This document shows, in pieces, positions 1 through 9,114 of a stretch of DNA of 64,000 nucleotides. Each line of letters begins with the position of its first letter. The first letter of the stretch is position 1. This DNA comes from CBDFKV01 sp965249035. Lineage in GTDB: Bacteria; Pseudomonadota; Gammaproteobacteria; Arenicellales; Poriferihabitantaceae. Both the position numbers and the translations under genes were made by a program. The notes under the pieces were generated by a model. That model saw only the letters and a list, made by a program, of their open reading frames with translations, did not search any database and had not been told where the DNA came from. Location: positions 66,273 through 130,272 of the forward strand of contig CBDFKV010000005.1 of NCBI GenBank assembly GCA_965249035.1, given 5' to 3'.

Positions 1-543
1 TATCCAGTGGCGATAGTCCGCAAGTCGGTGATTGAGGCTGAACAACGCCTCAATGCCGAGATTGAGCCGCCGATAGTTCCCACATCGGCATTGCATTATC
101 CAGGCAAGGCCAAGCCTCCAGGCTACGTAGACCTGGTGCGCTTTGCTGCGCAAAAAATGTATGCGCCGAAACGCTACCAAAAGGACTTGAAGGCAGCAAA
201 GCCGGTTGATGTTGATCCTGCGCCGGTACGCCTGATGCGCTTTGATGCGGTTGAAACCAAAGCCATTGGTACCTGGAAATTCGGAGAGCTGTTTGTCACT
301 GCGGTTGAAGTCACAAACAAACATGCCAGGCCGATCAATCTTGATCCACGACTACTGATCGGTCGCTGGAATGCAGCCAGCTTTCATCACAACCGCCTGG
401 GGCCAGTCGGCAGTCGCTTTGATCGAACCATGTTGTACCTGGTATCGACCAAGACCTTCGATGATGCGCTCGGTGTCTATCGCAAGGTAGCGGCGAACAA
501 GAAGGATACAGACGTCGATATGTCACAAGGTGGGAGGCGGTAG
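1..543 (+). CDS. ICE conjugation protein, TIGR03749 (PFL_4704) family, 5' truncated by window edge
   Basis: The reading frame is open to the first base, so the visible 178 or so residues are the C-terminal part of a longer protein whose start lies outside the window. The sequence has the features I associate with TIGR03749, a TraK-like periplasmic or outer-membrane-associated component of the GI-type type IV secretion system: a region with RLLIGRW followed by a hydrophobic strand near the C-terminus. It ends 2 bp before the TraB-like gene, matching the usual order TIGR03749-TIGR03752-TIGR03751-TIGR03744. The family call comes mostly from gene order plus recalled similarity. The GTG at base 7 is probably internal rather than a true start. 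Confidence 0.8.
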   Translation, partial: YPVAIVRKSVIEAEQRLNAEIEPPIVPTSALHYPGKAKPPGYVDLVRFAAQKMYAPKRYQKDLKAAKPVDVDPAPVRLMRFDAVETKAIGTWKFGELFVTAVEVTNKHARPINLDPRLLIGRWNAASFHHNRLGPVGSRFDRTMLYLVSTKTFDDALGVYRKVAANKKDTDVDMSQGGRR

Positions 544-545
544 AC

Positions 546-1853
546 ATGGCTAAACCCAAGAGTAATATGCTCGTTCTGGTCGGTGCTGGTTTTCTGGCAT
601 TGATCGTGATTGCTGGCCTTATGTTTCGTTTCTACGGTGCTGATATCAGTGATCGGATCACCGGCAAGAATAAGGTGCAGGATGCCAAAGATACCCCGCG
701 TGAATCCCTCACCGCGATGTCATCAAAGCTGACCGGCGTTCGTGAAACCGTTGACGAACTTGCTAAGAAAATGGCGGCTGGTACTGAGGCGTCGGCTGAA
801 GAACAGGCAAAACTGCTGGAACGGGCGCGTAAGGAAGCCGCAGCGAGCAACAAAAATGTTCTGGACGTTGTTCAGCAACAATTTGAAGCGCTGTCCAAGA
901 AGATCGAGCAACAGAAGGAATACGAAGTCAATAAGCCAGTTCCCCAGGGTGGGCAACTGCGCAATGACGGTCGAATCTGGTTTGGACAGCCAGGTACAAG
1001 CGCTGCTGGCGGTACGGGTGGAATTCAAACCCTGCCTGACCGAATCAAGGGCAAACTTGGTTCACTCGACTTTGCTGGTATCCGCTCGGCTGGCGGTAAT
1101 CCAGACGATGATAATCCACAGATTCCTGCGTACACGATTCCATCCAATTCGACCCTGATTGGCTCCAAAGCAATCACCGCCCTGATCGGACGGGTGCCGA
1201 TAGGTGGGCAATTGCGCGATCCAGTACCGTTCAAGATCGTCACGGGTGCTGAAAACCTGACCGCCAATGATATGTATCTGCCGGAAGTCGAAAAGATGAT
1301 CTGGTCGGGTTACGCCGCTGGTGATGGAGCGATTAAATGCGCTACCGGCAAAGTTACCAGCGTCACCTTTGTATTCAGGGATGGAACGATTCTGACTCAG
1401 GACGCCAAGCAACCTGATGTTGGTCTGGGCTGGATATCCAATGATCAGGGATATCCCTGCATTCCTGGTACCTATGTATCCAATGCACCGGAAGTCATGC
1501 GCAAACTGTTTGGTGCTGGATTCGCTAGTGGAGCTGCGGGTGCGCTTGCACAAGCTCAGACTCAAACAACTGTCACCACGGGCGGCGCACTTGCAACTAC
1601 AGTTACCGGCGATACCGGCGAATTTGCGATTGCACAAGGTTTAGCTGCTGGCTTTTCAGAATGGTCACGATACGTCGCTGAACGTGCGCGGGATCTGTTT
1701 GATGCGATTGTGGTTCACCCAGGTGAAGTGGTGGCGATCAACACCACAGAGCCAATACTGATCGACTATGGCGCTAGAGGCCGCAAAATTCGGCATGTCG
1801 CCAACCTCGCAATTCCCGCAACCAAAGTACCATCTAACGGAGGATTGGATTGA
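546..1853 (+). CDS. ICE conjugation protein, TIGR03752 (PFL_4705) family, TraB/VirB10-like
   Basis: 435 residues. An N-terminal membrane anchor (about residues 8-28) is followed by a charged coiled-coil stretch (about 45-125) and a beta-rich C-terminal part with an Ala/Gly-rich segment near 325-360. This architecture matches TraB/VirB10-type proteins, which span the periplasm and link the inner-membrane ATPases of the mating apparatus to the outer-membrane core. The ATG lies 2 bp after the previous stop and the 3' end overlaps the next gene, so it is translated as part of the transfer operon. Family assignment comes from recalled similarity and conserved gene order in PFGI-1-like ICEs. Confidence 0.85.
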   Translation: MAKPKSNMLVLVGAGFLALIVIAGLMFRFYGADISDRITGKNKVQDAKDTPRESLTAMSSKLTGVRETVDELAKKMAAGTEASAEEQAKLLERARKEAAASNKNVLDVVQQQFEALSKKIEQQKEYEVNKPVPQGGQLRNDGRIWFGQPGTSAAGGTGGIQTLPDRIKGKLGSLDFAGIRSAGGNPDDDNPQIPAYTIPSNSTLIGSKAITALIGRVPIGGQLRDPVPFKIVTGAENLTANDMYLPEVEKMIWSGYAAGDGAIKCATGKVTSVTFVFRDGTILTQDAKQPDVGLGWISNDQGYPCIPGTYVSNAPEVMRKLFGAGFASGAAGALAQAQTQTTVTTGGALATTVTGDTGEFAIAQGLAAGFSEWSRYVAERARDLFDAIVVHPGEVVAINTTEPILIDYGARGRKIRHVANLAIPATKVPSNGGLD

Positions 1854-2260
1854 TGAAACCAGTCAGATTTACAGCCAAATTCACAGCCTTGATCGCAGGC
1901 GCATTGCTATTGACTGCTTGCCAGACACCGACGCCGCAGAAGGAAATCTTTAGACCAGACATTCCATCCATGTCGGAACTCGTCAACGGGATGACTCACA
2001 GCGATACCGATGTGAGCATAACCCGCAGCCATTTTGGTCGCAGTTCGGGTGGCAACGTCCACCAATGGTCGCGTAGTCAAGCGACGGAAATCAGCAACCT
2101 GTTTCCGACTATCGATAACCCTCGGATTAATATCTATGTGTACCCACACATTACCGAGCGTGGTGATCCCGTGCCAGGCTATAGCACTGCGTTCTATCTG
2201 TTTACCGAGTCCGGTCAGTTTGCATTGCCTGGTGAGTTTTATCAGGAGCCAGGACAGTGA
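1853..2260 (+). CDS. ICE conjugative transfer lipoprotein, TIGR03751 family
   Basis: A short lipoprotein of about 135 residues. The N-terminus is a classic type II signal peptide with lipobox LTAC, so the mature protein should start at a lipidated cysteine around residue 23 and sit in the outer membrane. The ATG at 1853 overlaps the preceding stop (TGATG) and has a GGAGG-like ribosome site at 1839-1843. A TTG three bases earlier is less likely. The gene lies between the TraB-like and VirB4-like genes, the usual place of the TIGR03751 lipoprotein, a TraV/VirB7-like core component. Its stop overlaps the next GTG start. Confidence 0.85.
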   Translation: MKPVRFTAKFTALIAGALLLTACQTPTPQKEIFRPDIPSMSELVNGMTHSDTDVSITRSHFGRSSGGNVHQWSRSQATEISNLFPTIDNPRINIYVYPHITERGDPVPGYSTAFYLFTESGQFALPGEFYQEPGQ

Positions 2261-5037
2261 GTACAGACTCCGATCAAAGGTCTGATCACGTGTCTTTTGG
2301 CGCACGACTGCTCGGCAGTATCGGTCTGATGAGTGATGGTGAGCCAGTATTGAAAAAATCCGATGTCAGAAAATCCTATCAACGGCCACCAGCGTTCACC
2401 AACTTTTTGCCCTGGGTTAGTTACGACCACGAGTACAAAGTGTTTGGTTTTGATGATGCGGTTAGCTGCGGTGCCTTGTTGGAGCTAACGCCGCTAGATG
2501 CTGAAGCACGACCGTTCGATCAGCTGGAAGAAATGCTGGATAAGCTGGTGGCGGCGTTCACACCCGTACCTGAACGCGATGAAAATCCCTGGGTTATTCA
2601 GTTGTTCGTCGGTGATGAACCGCTGCTTGGATACGGTCAACACATACGTGAATACGCAGCTTCTGTTTCTGATCAAACATCTGATCTTGCCGATAACTAC
2701 TTTCAGAAGATGGATGAGCATTTGCAACAAATTGGACAAGCAGGCGGCATCTTTCTCGATAAAAAGAGTGGGGTGCGCTGGAGTGGCAAGTACCGCAGAG
2801 TGCGAATGTGCGTGTACCGAAACTTCGGTAAAGCATCCGACTGGCCGGATCGTGCTCACCGCTATCCACCGGATGAACTTAACCAGCTGATTGATTCCTT
2901 GTGCGTAGGCCTGAATGAAGCTGGCGTTGAATCAAAACGCCTCGGCCCTGCTGGACTCTATAACTGGATGGTCGCCTGGTTTAATCCAAAGCCACGGGGC
3001 TACAACAACCCTTGGGAGCTCTTAACTGAATATCCGGTCAGTGATGAAGAATTCAGATCAGGATACGATATCGCCCAGGGTGTGATCAAAAGCGCACCGA
3101 GCACTAAAAAAGGCGATGACGATAATGGCTGTTGGTATTTCGATGATATGCCGCACCGCTTCTTGCCGATCATGTCGTTTCGCAAGGAACCACGACATGG
3201 TTCCTTGATGCTGGAAAAACAGGCCACGAAATCAAACACGGCTGGATTGTTCGACAAGTTTCCCGAAGGCACCATATTCACCACTACGATTGTTTTTACT
3301 CCGCAGGATGTGGTTAAGGATCGCTTGCAGTTTATCTGGGGGCGATCAAGTTCTGATGATGCTGAATCAGTATTAACCAAAGAGGATGTAGAGGATTGCC
3401 AGGCAGCGATGGCGCGAGGGCATCCTATGTACCCAACAGTCATGGGTTTTTATATTCGTGGCGAGGATGACCGCGAGATTGAAGATAACACCAACTCGGT
3501 ATTCTCAAGCTGTGTGGGAGAAGGTATCGATGTTCTGTTACCCAAGTCTGGTGTATTCCCGCTTGATGAATATATCCGTTATCTGCCGATGGCGTACAAG
3601 CCGGAATATGACAAATATCTGATGCGGGAAAAACTGCAATGGCTGATGAATGTCATGGCGCTATCCCCGCTGTGGGGAAAATCATCTGGTACAGGACACC
3701 CTGGGTTTTTGTTCTATGACCGCTCAGGAAACCCCGTAAGTCTCGACATACTCAACGAAGCTGACCGAAAAATGGTTGCGCACATGCTGATCTTTGGCCC
3801 GTCCGGTGCAGGCAAGTCAGCAATGCTTAATTATCTCGCCTTACAAACAATGGCGATCTACAAACCACATCTGTACATCATCGATGTCGGCGATTCGTTT
3901 CGCTTGTTGGGTGAACACTTCAAACGTCAGGGGCTTATCGTCGAGTATGTACGCCTCGACAAAGCCAATGTACCCCTGCCACCGTTTGTCGAGTCAGAGC
4001 GAATGTTGGCCGAGCAAATACTGGAAGAAAATGATCCTGATTACGTTTATGTAGATCCCGACGATCAGCGTGACTTTCTGGGCGAAATGGAAGTTGCCGC
4101 ACATTTGATCATTACTGGTGGAGAAGATCGTGAAGAAGAAGACTATCGACGCCAGGACAAAACCATCGTTCGTGCTGCCATAGTTGATGCTGCATTTTAT
4201 GCCAAAGAGCAAGGCAGAAAACATGCAACCATCGATGACTTTGCCAAAATGCTGGATGCCTATCTTGGTGGCAAGACACATTATGGCGCACCCGATGGCA
4301 AAGTCATTGAGTCGGAAAAGCGAGAGCGGATCGCTGAAATCAGGGATTGCGCACGGTACTTTCTTGATGGTTTTCGGGGGAAGATATTTAATACCGAAGG
4401 CGAAGCCCTGGGTGATGCTGATGTCACTATCGTTGATTTTGGCAAAATCGCCATGTCAAAAGACTATAACGACATCATGGTGCTGGCGTTTATCGGGATG
4501 ATGAATACCATCCAGTCGGATGCTGAAAAACGCCGGGATTCAGGCCGTGAATCTGTAGCCATCATCGATGAAGGCCACGTAACCACTACCCACCCCATGC
4601 TGGCGGACTATCTGACCAAAGGCTCCAAAATGTGGCGAAAATGGGGTTTGTGGATGTGGCTGGCCACCCAGAATCTGGATGACTTCCCTGAAACATCAGC
4701 CAAGATTTTGAACATGGCTGAATTCTGGCTGTGTCTCAGTATGCCCAAGGCTGAAATCAAGGAAATTGCCCGATTCAGAGAGTTGACCGAAGAAGATGAA
4801 TCATTGCTACTGCAAGCCCGAAAGGAACCTGGGAAATATGTTGAAGGAGTGATGCTGTCAACGGGTGATCCTGCACTAATTCGGAATGTACCGCCAGCCA
4901 TTGCACTCGCTCTTGCAATGACCAATGCAAAAGAAGTCGCCGAAAGACAGCAAATCATGCAAAAGCTCGGCCTTGATGAAGAAATCGACGCAGTTTACGA
5001 AGTCGAAAAGCGAATCATCGCAGGCAGGGTCAAGTGA
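2257..5037 (+). CDS. Conjugative transfer ATPase, TIGR03744 (PFL_4706) family, VirB4/TraC-like
   Basis: 926 residues, the main energy-coupling ATPase of the mating-pair apparatus. A Walker A motif (GPSGAGKSA) lies near residue 515 and a Walker B (VAIIDEGH) near 768; the downstream WLATQNLDD segment is the usual TraC/VirB4 motif. The N-terminal 450 residues are the family-specific domain that contacts the channel. The start is GTG within a GTGA overlap with the lipoprotein gene. Length and order match TIGR03744 proteins of PFGI-1 and ICEHin1056-type elements. No frameshift or missing catalytic residue is visible, so it looks functional. Confidence 0.93.
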   Translation: MSTDSDQRSDHVSFGARLLGSIGLMSDGEPVLKKSDVRKSYQRPPAFTNFLPWVSYDHEYKVFGFDDAVSCGALLELTPLDAEARPFDQLEEMLDKLVAAFTPVPERDENPWVIQLFVGDEPLLGYGQHIREYAASVSDQTSDLADNYFQKMDEHLQQIGQAGGIFLDKKSGVRWSGKYRRVRMCVYRNFGKASDWPDRAHRYPPDELNQLIDSLCVGLNEAGVESKRLGPAGLYNWMVAWFNPKPRGYNNPWELLTEYPVSDEEFRSGYDIAQGVIKSAPSTKKGDDDNGCWYFDDMPHRFLPIMSFRKEPRHGSLMLEKQATKSNTAGLFDKFPEGTIFTTTIVFTPQDVVKDRLQFIWGRSSSDDAESVLTKEDVEDCQAAMARGHPMYPTVMGFYIRGEDDREIEDNTNSVFSSCVGEGIDVLLPKSGVFPLDEYIRYLPMAYKPEYDKYLMREKLQWLMNVMALSPLWGKSSGTGHPGFLFYDRSGNPVSLDILNEADRKMVAHMLIFGPSGAGKSAMLNYLALQTMAIYKPHLYIIDVGDSFRLLGEHFKRQGLIVEYVRLDKANVPLPPFVESERMLAEQILEENDPDYVYVDPDDQRDFLGEMEVAAHLIITGGEDREEEDYRRQDKTIVRAAIVDAAFYAKEQGRKHATIDDFAKMLDAYLGGKTHYGAPDGKVIESEKRERIAEIRDCARYFLDGFRGKIFNTEGEALGDADVTIVDFGKIAMSKDYNDIMVLAFIGMMNTIQSDAEKRRDSGRESVAIIDEGHVTTTHPMLADYLTKGSKMWRKWGLWMWLATQNLDDFPETSAKILNMAEFWLCLSMPKAEIKEIARFRELTEEDESLLLQARKEPGKYVEGVMLSTGDPALIRNVPPAIALALAMTNAKEVAERQQIMQKLGLDEEIDAVYEVEKRIIAGRVK

Positions 5038-5465
5038 TGAGTCGCTTAACTGCACGGGTATTGATTTTGATTAGCTGCATTGCCAGCGTGACAGCCAGCA
5101 TATCAGCGGTTGAGGCAGTGACGATAGAGATGTATCACCACAACACCACACTGATCAAACCCGATCAGATCGATGGTAACAGCGTGACCTATCACGATGT
5201 AAGCGCTGTGTGGGCCTTGGAACGTAATTTGGGCAGCGAGCTACCCGATGACGTAGAAAGTGCGAAATACGTGGCGCGAAACAGGATTACGGACGATATC
5301 AGACGCCAGATCGTCGAAGCCTGGGCGGTACTGATAAAAATGCGCTTGCAGAAGGTCAAATACGTGCCTGCCATTGTCTTTGACGAGTCCTACGTTTATT
5401 ACGGTCACGATCTTCGTCGGGCGATCAATCTGTATCAGGGCCACCTGGAGGATATTGCCCCATGA
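5037..5465 (+). CDS. ICE conjugation protein, TIGR03757 (PFL_4709, DUF1525) family
   Basis: About 142 residues with a signal peptide ending near residue 24. The body has the family pattern: a central helical segment around the AWAVLIKMRLQKV stretch, then KYVPAIVFDESYVYYG, a strand pair reminiscent of a thioredoxin-fold C-terminal half. TIGR03757 proteins are small periplasmic parts of GI-type conjugation systems. The ATG overlaps the stop of the ATPase gene, and the gene ends in an ATGA overlap with the next one. In related ICEs it is followed directly by TIGR03756; here three cargo genes intervene. Confidence 0.82.
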   Translation: MSRLTARVLILISCIASVTASISAVEAVTIEMYHHNTTLIKPDQIDGNSVTYHDVSAVWALERNLGSELPDDVESAKYVARNRITDDIRRQIVEAWAVLIKMRLQKVKYVPAIVFDESYVYYGHDLRRAINLYQGHLEDIAP

Positions 5466-6199
5466 GCAAGACCACCAGTGCCAGTCAACCACTACCGACG
5501 CTGCTTGATCGCGCGCTTGAACAAGCACCGCATTGGGCAGAGGAGAAGATTTTGACTTGGGATGAGAACGACTTTGATCAGAATGTCGCACCATTCGTGA
5601 TCAGCGAATACTGGAACGATAGTGATTCCGTCAATGTTTTTCGGATTGTCGGAACCAAACACTGGAATTATCAGGGCAAGACCTGGATCAACATGCTGCA
5701 AACCGGCAAACGGATGGCAATTAACTTGCCGCTGCATCAGTCCAACCCAGGCTACTACCTGGATCAGAAACACAAAAAACCAACCATGTCTTACGTGACA
5801 CTGGATGGAATTACTTACTACGTTGCGGACGATGGCAATCATCGTTCGACCATCGCCCGATTTGATTTCCATTATGCCGCCCGAACCATGCTGCACGGGG
5901 TTCGCACGACACATTATTCAATCTGTCATCCATCCAAAGCGCTGTATGACGTGATTACTGAATGGTTAAACCAGGAACCCCAACGCAAGGCACGATACCG
6001 CATCGAGCCGCGCCGAATTGGCCGAAATCGTGAAGATGAATCCGGCTGGAAACAGGATCACTACCAGATTGTTTTTGATGTGGATGATCACCTCAAGCAG
6101 CAATATCTCACCAATATGTCATTGGATAAAGTATCTGCTTTGTGGGAAGCGTGGAAACAGCCAACCAAGCGCGGACTGTTTAGTGGATGGAGAAAATGA
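5462..6199 (+). CDS. Hypothetical protein with ParB/sulfiredoxin-like DGNHR motif
   Basis: 245 residues, no signal peptide or membrane segment. Near residues 117-132 the sequence YYVADDGNHRSTIARF resembles the GxHR/GNHR motif of the ParB-Srx superfamily, which binds or hydrolyses nucleotides. The rest is unfamiliar to me. The ATG overlaps the TIGR03757 stop, so it is co-transcribed with transfer genes even though this spot normally has no gene between TIGR03757 and TIGR03756. It could be a regulator, a DNA-processing factor or a cargo defence function. Real gene: high confidence. Function: low. Confidence 0.75.
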   Translation: MSKTTSASQPLPTLLDRALEQAPHWAEEKILTWDENDFDQNVAPFVISEYWNDSDSVNVFRIVGTKHWNYQGKTWINMLQTGKRMAINLPLHQSNPGYYLDQKHKKPTMSYVTLDGITYYVADDGNHRSTIARFDFHYAARTMLHGVRTTHYSICHPSKALYDVITEWLNQEPQRKARYRIEPRRIGRNREDESGWKQDHYQIVFDVDDHLKQQYLTNMSLDKVSALWEAWKQPTKRGLFSGWRK

Positions 6200-6867
6200 T
6201 GAACGGTAAGCAATACAACCATCAAGCACCCGATTCAGTCAAGCTGGTCGAAAAAGCAATTGCCAATAATCCAGAGTGCAAGCTCGGCATTCTTCATCAG
6301 TTTGGTTATGCATACACCAATCATGGCGAGTGCTCTGATTGTGATCAGCCCGAACTTATCGTGCTGATGACACCACAGCATGGTGACTCACAGAATACTT
6401 GGTATGGCCATGTACTGTGCAGGGAGATGGAAGAGGGTGAGTTGGCCTGGATAGCTGTATTGGTGCGCAGTACAGCACAATATATCGATGATTATACTGT
6501 TCAGGGAGTCTTCAGATGTTTTAAGAGCTTTATTGAAGAAGGTGGACAGTGGGAGCCACCATTCGCCCAACTCGACGATGATATCAAAAGCATGCACGAC
6601 ACTTTTGATGAGGCTGTTATCGCTCTGGCTGACAAGATCAATCGCTTCGAGCTTGCGCTTAGACAACACGTAGAGGAAAAGTGTGTCCGAGTAGTGGAGT
6701 CCAATGGTCGCGTAGTTTACTTCCCCAGCCCAGAGGAGCCAGAAAACAGCTTTTCAGATTTTTGCTACTGCGAGATTTACAGGATTGGTGGACGAACTGA
6801 CTACAGCAAAGAACCACCAGTTGATGGTCGAATCGGAGCTAAAACGGAGCTTCCAAATGATGAGTAG
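6196..6867 (+). CDS. Hypothetical protein, cargo gene inside the transfer operon
   Basis: About 223 residues, soluble and acidic. It holds several cysteines (a GECSDCDQ stretch near residue 45, and an FCYCEIY stretch near 195) that could bind a metal, but no domain I recognise. The start at 6196 forms an ATGA overlap with the previous stop and has GGAG a few bases upstream; an in-frame ATG at 6187 is also possible. Only 4 bp separate its stop from the end of the convergent gene at 6872. Together the two + genes look like a co-acquired pair. Confidence 0.68.
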   Translation: MMNGKQYNHQAPDSVKLVEKAIANNPECKLGILHQFGYAYTNHGECSDCDQPELIVLMTPQHGDSQNTWYGHVLCREMEEGELAWIAVLVRSTAQYIDDYTVQGVFRCFKSFIEEGGQWEPPFAQLDDDIKSMHDTFDEAVIALADKINRFELALRQHVEEKCVRVVESNGRVVYFPSPEEPENSFSDFCYCEIYRIGGRTDYSKEPPVDGRIGAKTELPNDE

Positions 6868-6871
6868 CTCC

Positions 6872-7621
6872 CTACCGGTGTTGTTCGCAACACTCCTGAA
6901 TTCTTTCGATCAATCCTCTAGACATCCAGTTGGTTATCGACCTTCTAGCTTCAATTCTCTCGTCAGGAATAAATACAGGGCTGTGAATCATCTCTTGACC
7001 CACAGTACCATCAGATTTAACGAACTTAATCTTCAGCTTGCATTGTCGCGGACGCTCCCAAGCCGCATCTACCGTTTCTCCACGGGGTTTGTGCAAGGTT
7101 GCGCGCATTGTATAGCTGACTTGGCCCCCGTCTTTTTTGGTGCGCTCAATGGGGATATCAGCAAGCGTGGCCAGCAGGTAGGGTACAGCCCACAACTCAA
7201 TCCCCGCATAGTTCCAAATGTTACGCCCATTTGCGCGCTCACAAAGAGTGAGAAAACCATCGGCATTGAGATGCGTCAAAATCTTGTGACAAACATTAAA
7301 TGCTTCTTGCAGATTTTCTTCCTTACAGAACTCACTATAGATTATTCGGCCTCGCGCTACATCATGTCCGCGTGGCTTCAGCATATTGCTGATTCGGTCG
7401 GGTATCTTGGCAAAACATTCCGTTTCTTGATGATGCCTAAAGTGAGTTGCTACGTTTACAGAGGACTTTGCATCAATTTTCAGTCTATGAGGAGAATCAA
7501 GCGGGCTTTCGGGGCAAATAGCATAGTACCCATGACCGTCATGATCGTTGCCATACTTTTCAATAAATTCCTCAGCGTTCAACATCGCGTCCGAAAGTGG
7601 ATCCTCTACTTTTTCTACCAT
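6872..7621 (-). CDS. Hypothetical protein on the strand opposite to the transfer operon
   Basis: 249 residues, complete, ATG start. The composition is that of a normal soluble protein, with a GRNIWNYAGIELWAVPYLLATLAD segment near residues 145-170 and a C-terminal NWMSRGLIERIQECCEQHR tail. I do not recognise the family. A 314-codon frame on the + strand covers the same DNA, but its translation is rich in Ser/Arg/Phe runs typical of a shadow frame, and the minus-strand frame fits exactly between the neighbouring genes. It faces the conjugation operon and so needs its own promoter upstream of 7621. Confidence 0.65.
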   Translation of the reverse strand: MVEKVEDPLSDAMLNAEEFIEKYGNDHDGHGYYAICPESPLDSPHRLKIDAKSSVNVATHFRHHQETECFAKIPDRISNMLKPRGHDVARGRIIYSEFCKEENLQEAFNVCHKILTHLNADGFLTLCERANGRNIWNYAGIELWAVPYLLATLADIPIERTKKDGGQVSYTMRATLHKPRGETVDAAWERPRQCKLKIKFVKSDGTVGQEMIHSPVFIPDERIEARRSITNWMSRGLIERIQECCEQHR

Positions 7622-7721
7622 CGCTCATTCTCCATTAATTGCCTTTACAAAGAGATTACCTTAATCAACAGATATTGGCAAAAATCAGCAGGTAAGGAAC
7701 CGTCTTACTGGGTGATTGATC

Positions 7722-9101
7722 ATGTCTGATATCAAACATAAGCTATTAGTCTGTACGCTCGGCCTGTTTGCTGTGTTCGGTATGAACAATAGTAGTCGTG
7801 CCGAATACACGACCGCAGATATCATTGCGGCGACATTTTCACCGTCCTGCCTTGATTATTGTTTTACCGGCGTTTGTATCAAACTCGTATGTAATCCGAT
7901 TCCGGTACCGCCGTTTGTCGAATGCCACATTGAAACCACGCCATACGTCGAGCATAACCTACCCGATCTGATCGTTTCTTCTTATAACAATCCAGGCGAG
8001 ATATCCTGGGTTGAAGCGCGAAACCTGATCGGCACACCCATGCTTGGGATTATCACCGGCTTGCTATCGGGCCTGACCGGCTATGACCTGATTGATGGTG
8101 GCTACAAAGATGCTGCTGGCAAGACCGCGACTGCGGACGATGACGAAACGCAGATGACCAATAACATGAAATTCAAGGAAGTTTCTGTGATTGGTAATCC
8201 AGTGATTGATGCCGTAGAAGCGGCATTACCGGATGAATACTTTTGTGAGTCAGAAGTAGAACCTTTTTATCCCTATTTCCAGTCGGAAGCGGATGGTATT
8301 ACCTGGCGCCTGGGTGTACCCGAACTACTCTATCCTGAAAGCTGGCTCCCAGGTGCGAGAGAGATCGGCACTTTGAGTCCACCGCAGTCCTGGGGTAGTG
8401 TCCATCCACGCACGGGATGGGTATTGCAGGAATACGATAGCTTCGCTGCTGCGGTAACTGCCCAACGTGCTATCGATGTGACCACTCGAAGCGGTCAGCC
8501 GCATATCTATACCAAAGCGCCTGGCGTTGAGGAGTCGGATGAAAACACCGACAAGTGGGGCATGATCGCGCCCAAGCTCGAACCCAACTACTGCACCGCT
8601 TTCGGTAAAGACCTGTACTACTACATCGACCGCGAAGGCCCAAAATCTGATGAAGGTTATGGCTGGATTTATTGGGCGCATCACGAATGCTGTGTTGGTG
8701 ATGGCTTTACCCTCGAAACCATCCATACAACGCCGATCTGCTTTGATTTCCCCGCAAACGAACCGGAGGAACAGCCTGAAGAACCGAATGAGATCGAACC
8801 CGATCCCGCCGCACCGATTGCTACGGTTGGACTTGTCGGTGCTGGCTTTGTATGGAAGCCAGTATCCGAAGGAGATGGCAACCTGGCCATCCTTCTGCCT
8901 CGTGAATCCGCCAACGTCACCGTTGCCCTGTACACAATGGACGGCACTCTGATTGAGCAGTGCCGGTACGTGGGCAGAACCAACGGACACCGCCCGACTT
9001 ACCGGTGTAGCCGACCAGGTGGAGCTTATCCATCACCACTGGTTCTAAAAATTGGTAACGAACAAATGATAGTCCAAAACCCTGGGGATCGAATTGATTA
9101 A
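7722..9101 (+). CDS. ICE conjugation protein, TIGR03756 (PFL_4710) family, TraU-like
   Basis: About 459 residues. A short signal peptide (about residues 1-27) precedes a cysteine-rich exported protein, as expected of TraU-like periplasmic proteins needed for mating-pair stabilisation. The CLDYCFTGVCIKLVC cluster near residue 45 and the CCVGDGFT segment near 330 show the many cysteines used for disulfides. The C-terminal part after an acidic/proline hinge (about 350-370) forms another small domain. ATG 7722 is preferred over the in-frame TTG at 7716. Its stop overlaps the region just before the TIGR03755 gene, the usual partner order. Confidence 0.85.
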   Translation: MSDIKHKLLVCTLGLFAVFGMNNSSRAEYTTADIIAATFSPSCLDYCFTGVCIKLVCNPIPVPPFVECHIETTPYVEHNLPDLIVSSYNNPGEISWVEARNLIGTPMLGIITGLLSGLTGYDLIDGGYKDAAGKTATADDDETQMTNNMKFKEVSVIGNPVIDAVEAALPDEYFCESEVEPFYPYFQSEADGITWRLGVPELLYPESWLPGAREIGTLSPPQSWGSVHPRTGWVLQEYDSFAAAVTAQRAIDVTTRSGQPHIYTKAPGVEESDENTDKWGMIAPKLEPNYCTAFGKDLYYYIDREGPKSDEGYGWIYWAHHECCVGDGFTLETIHTTPICFDFPANEPEEQPEEPNEIEPDPAAPIATVGLVGAGFVWKPVSEGDGNLAILLPRESANVTVALYTMDGTLIEQCRYVGRTNGHRPTYRCSRPGGAYPSPLVLKIGNEQMIVQNPGDRID

Positions 9102-9114
9102 CTGGAATACTGAT

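Noticed and set aside
6785..7729. 314-codon + strand frame over the gap before the TIGR03756 gene
   Set aside because: Its translation looks like a shadow frame, it overlaps the previous gene, and the minus-strand 249-residue frame on the same DNA is more protein-like and fits between the neighbours.
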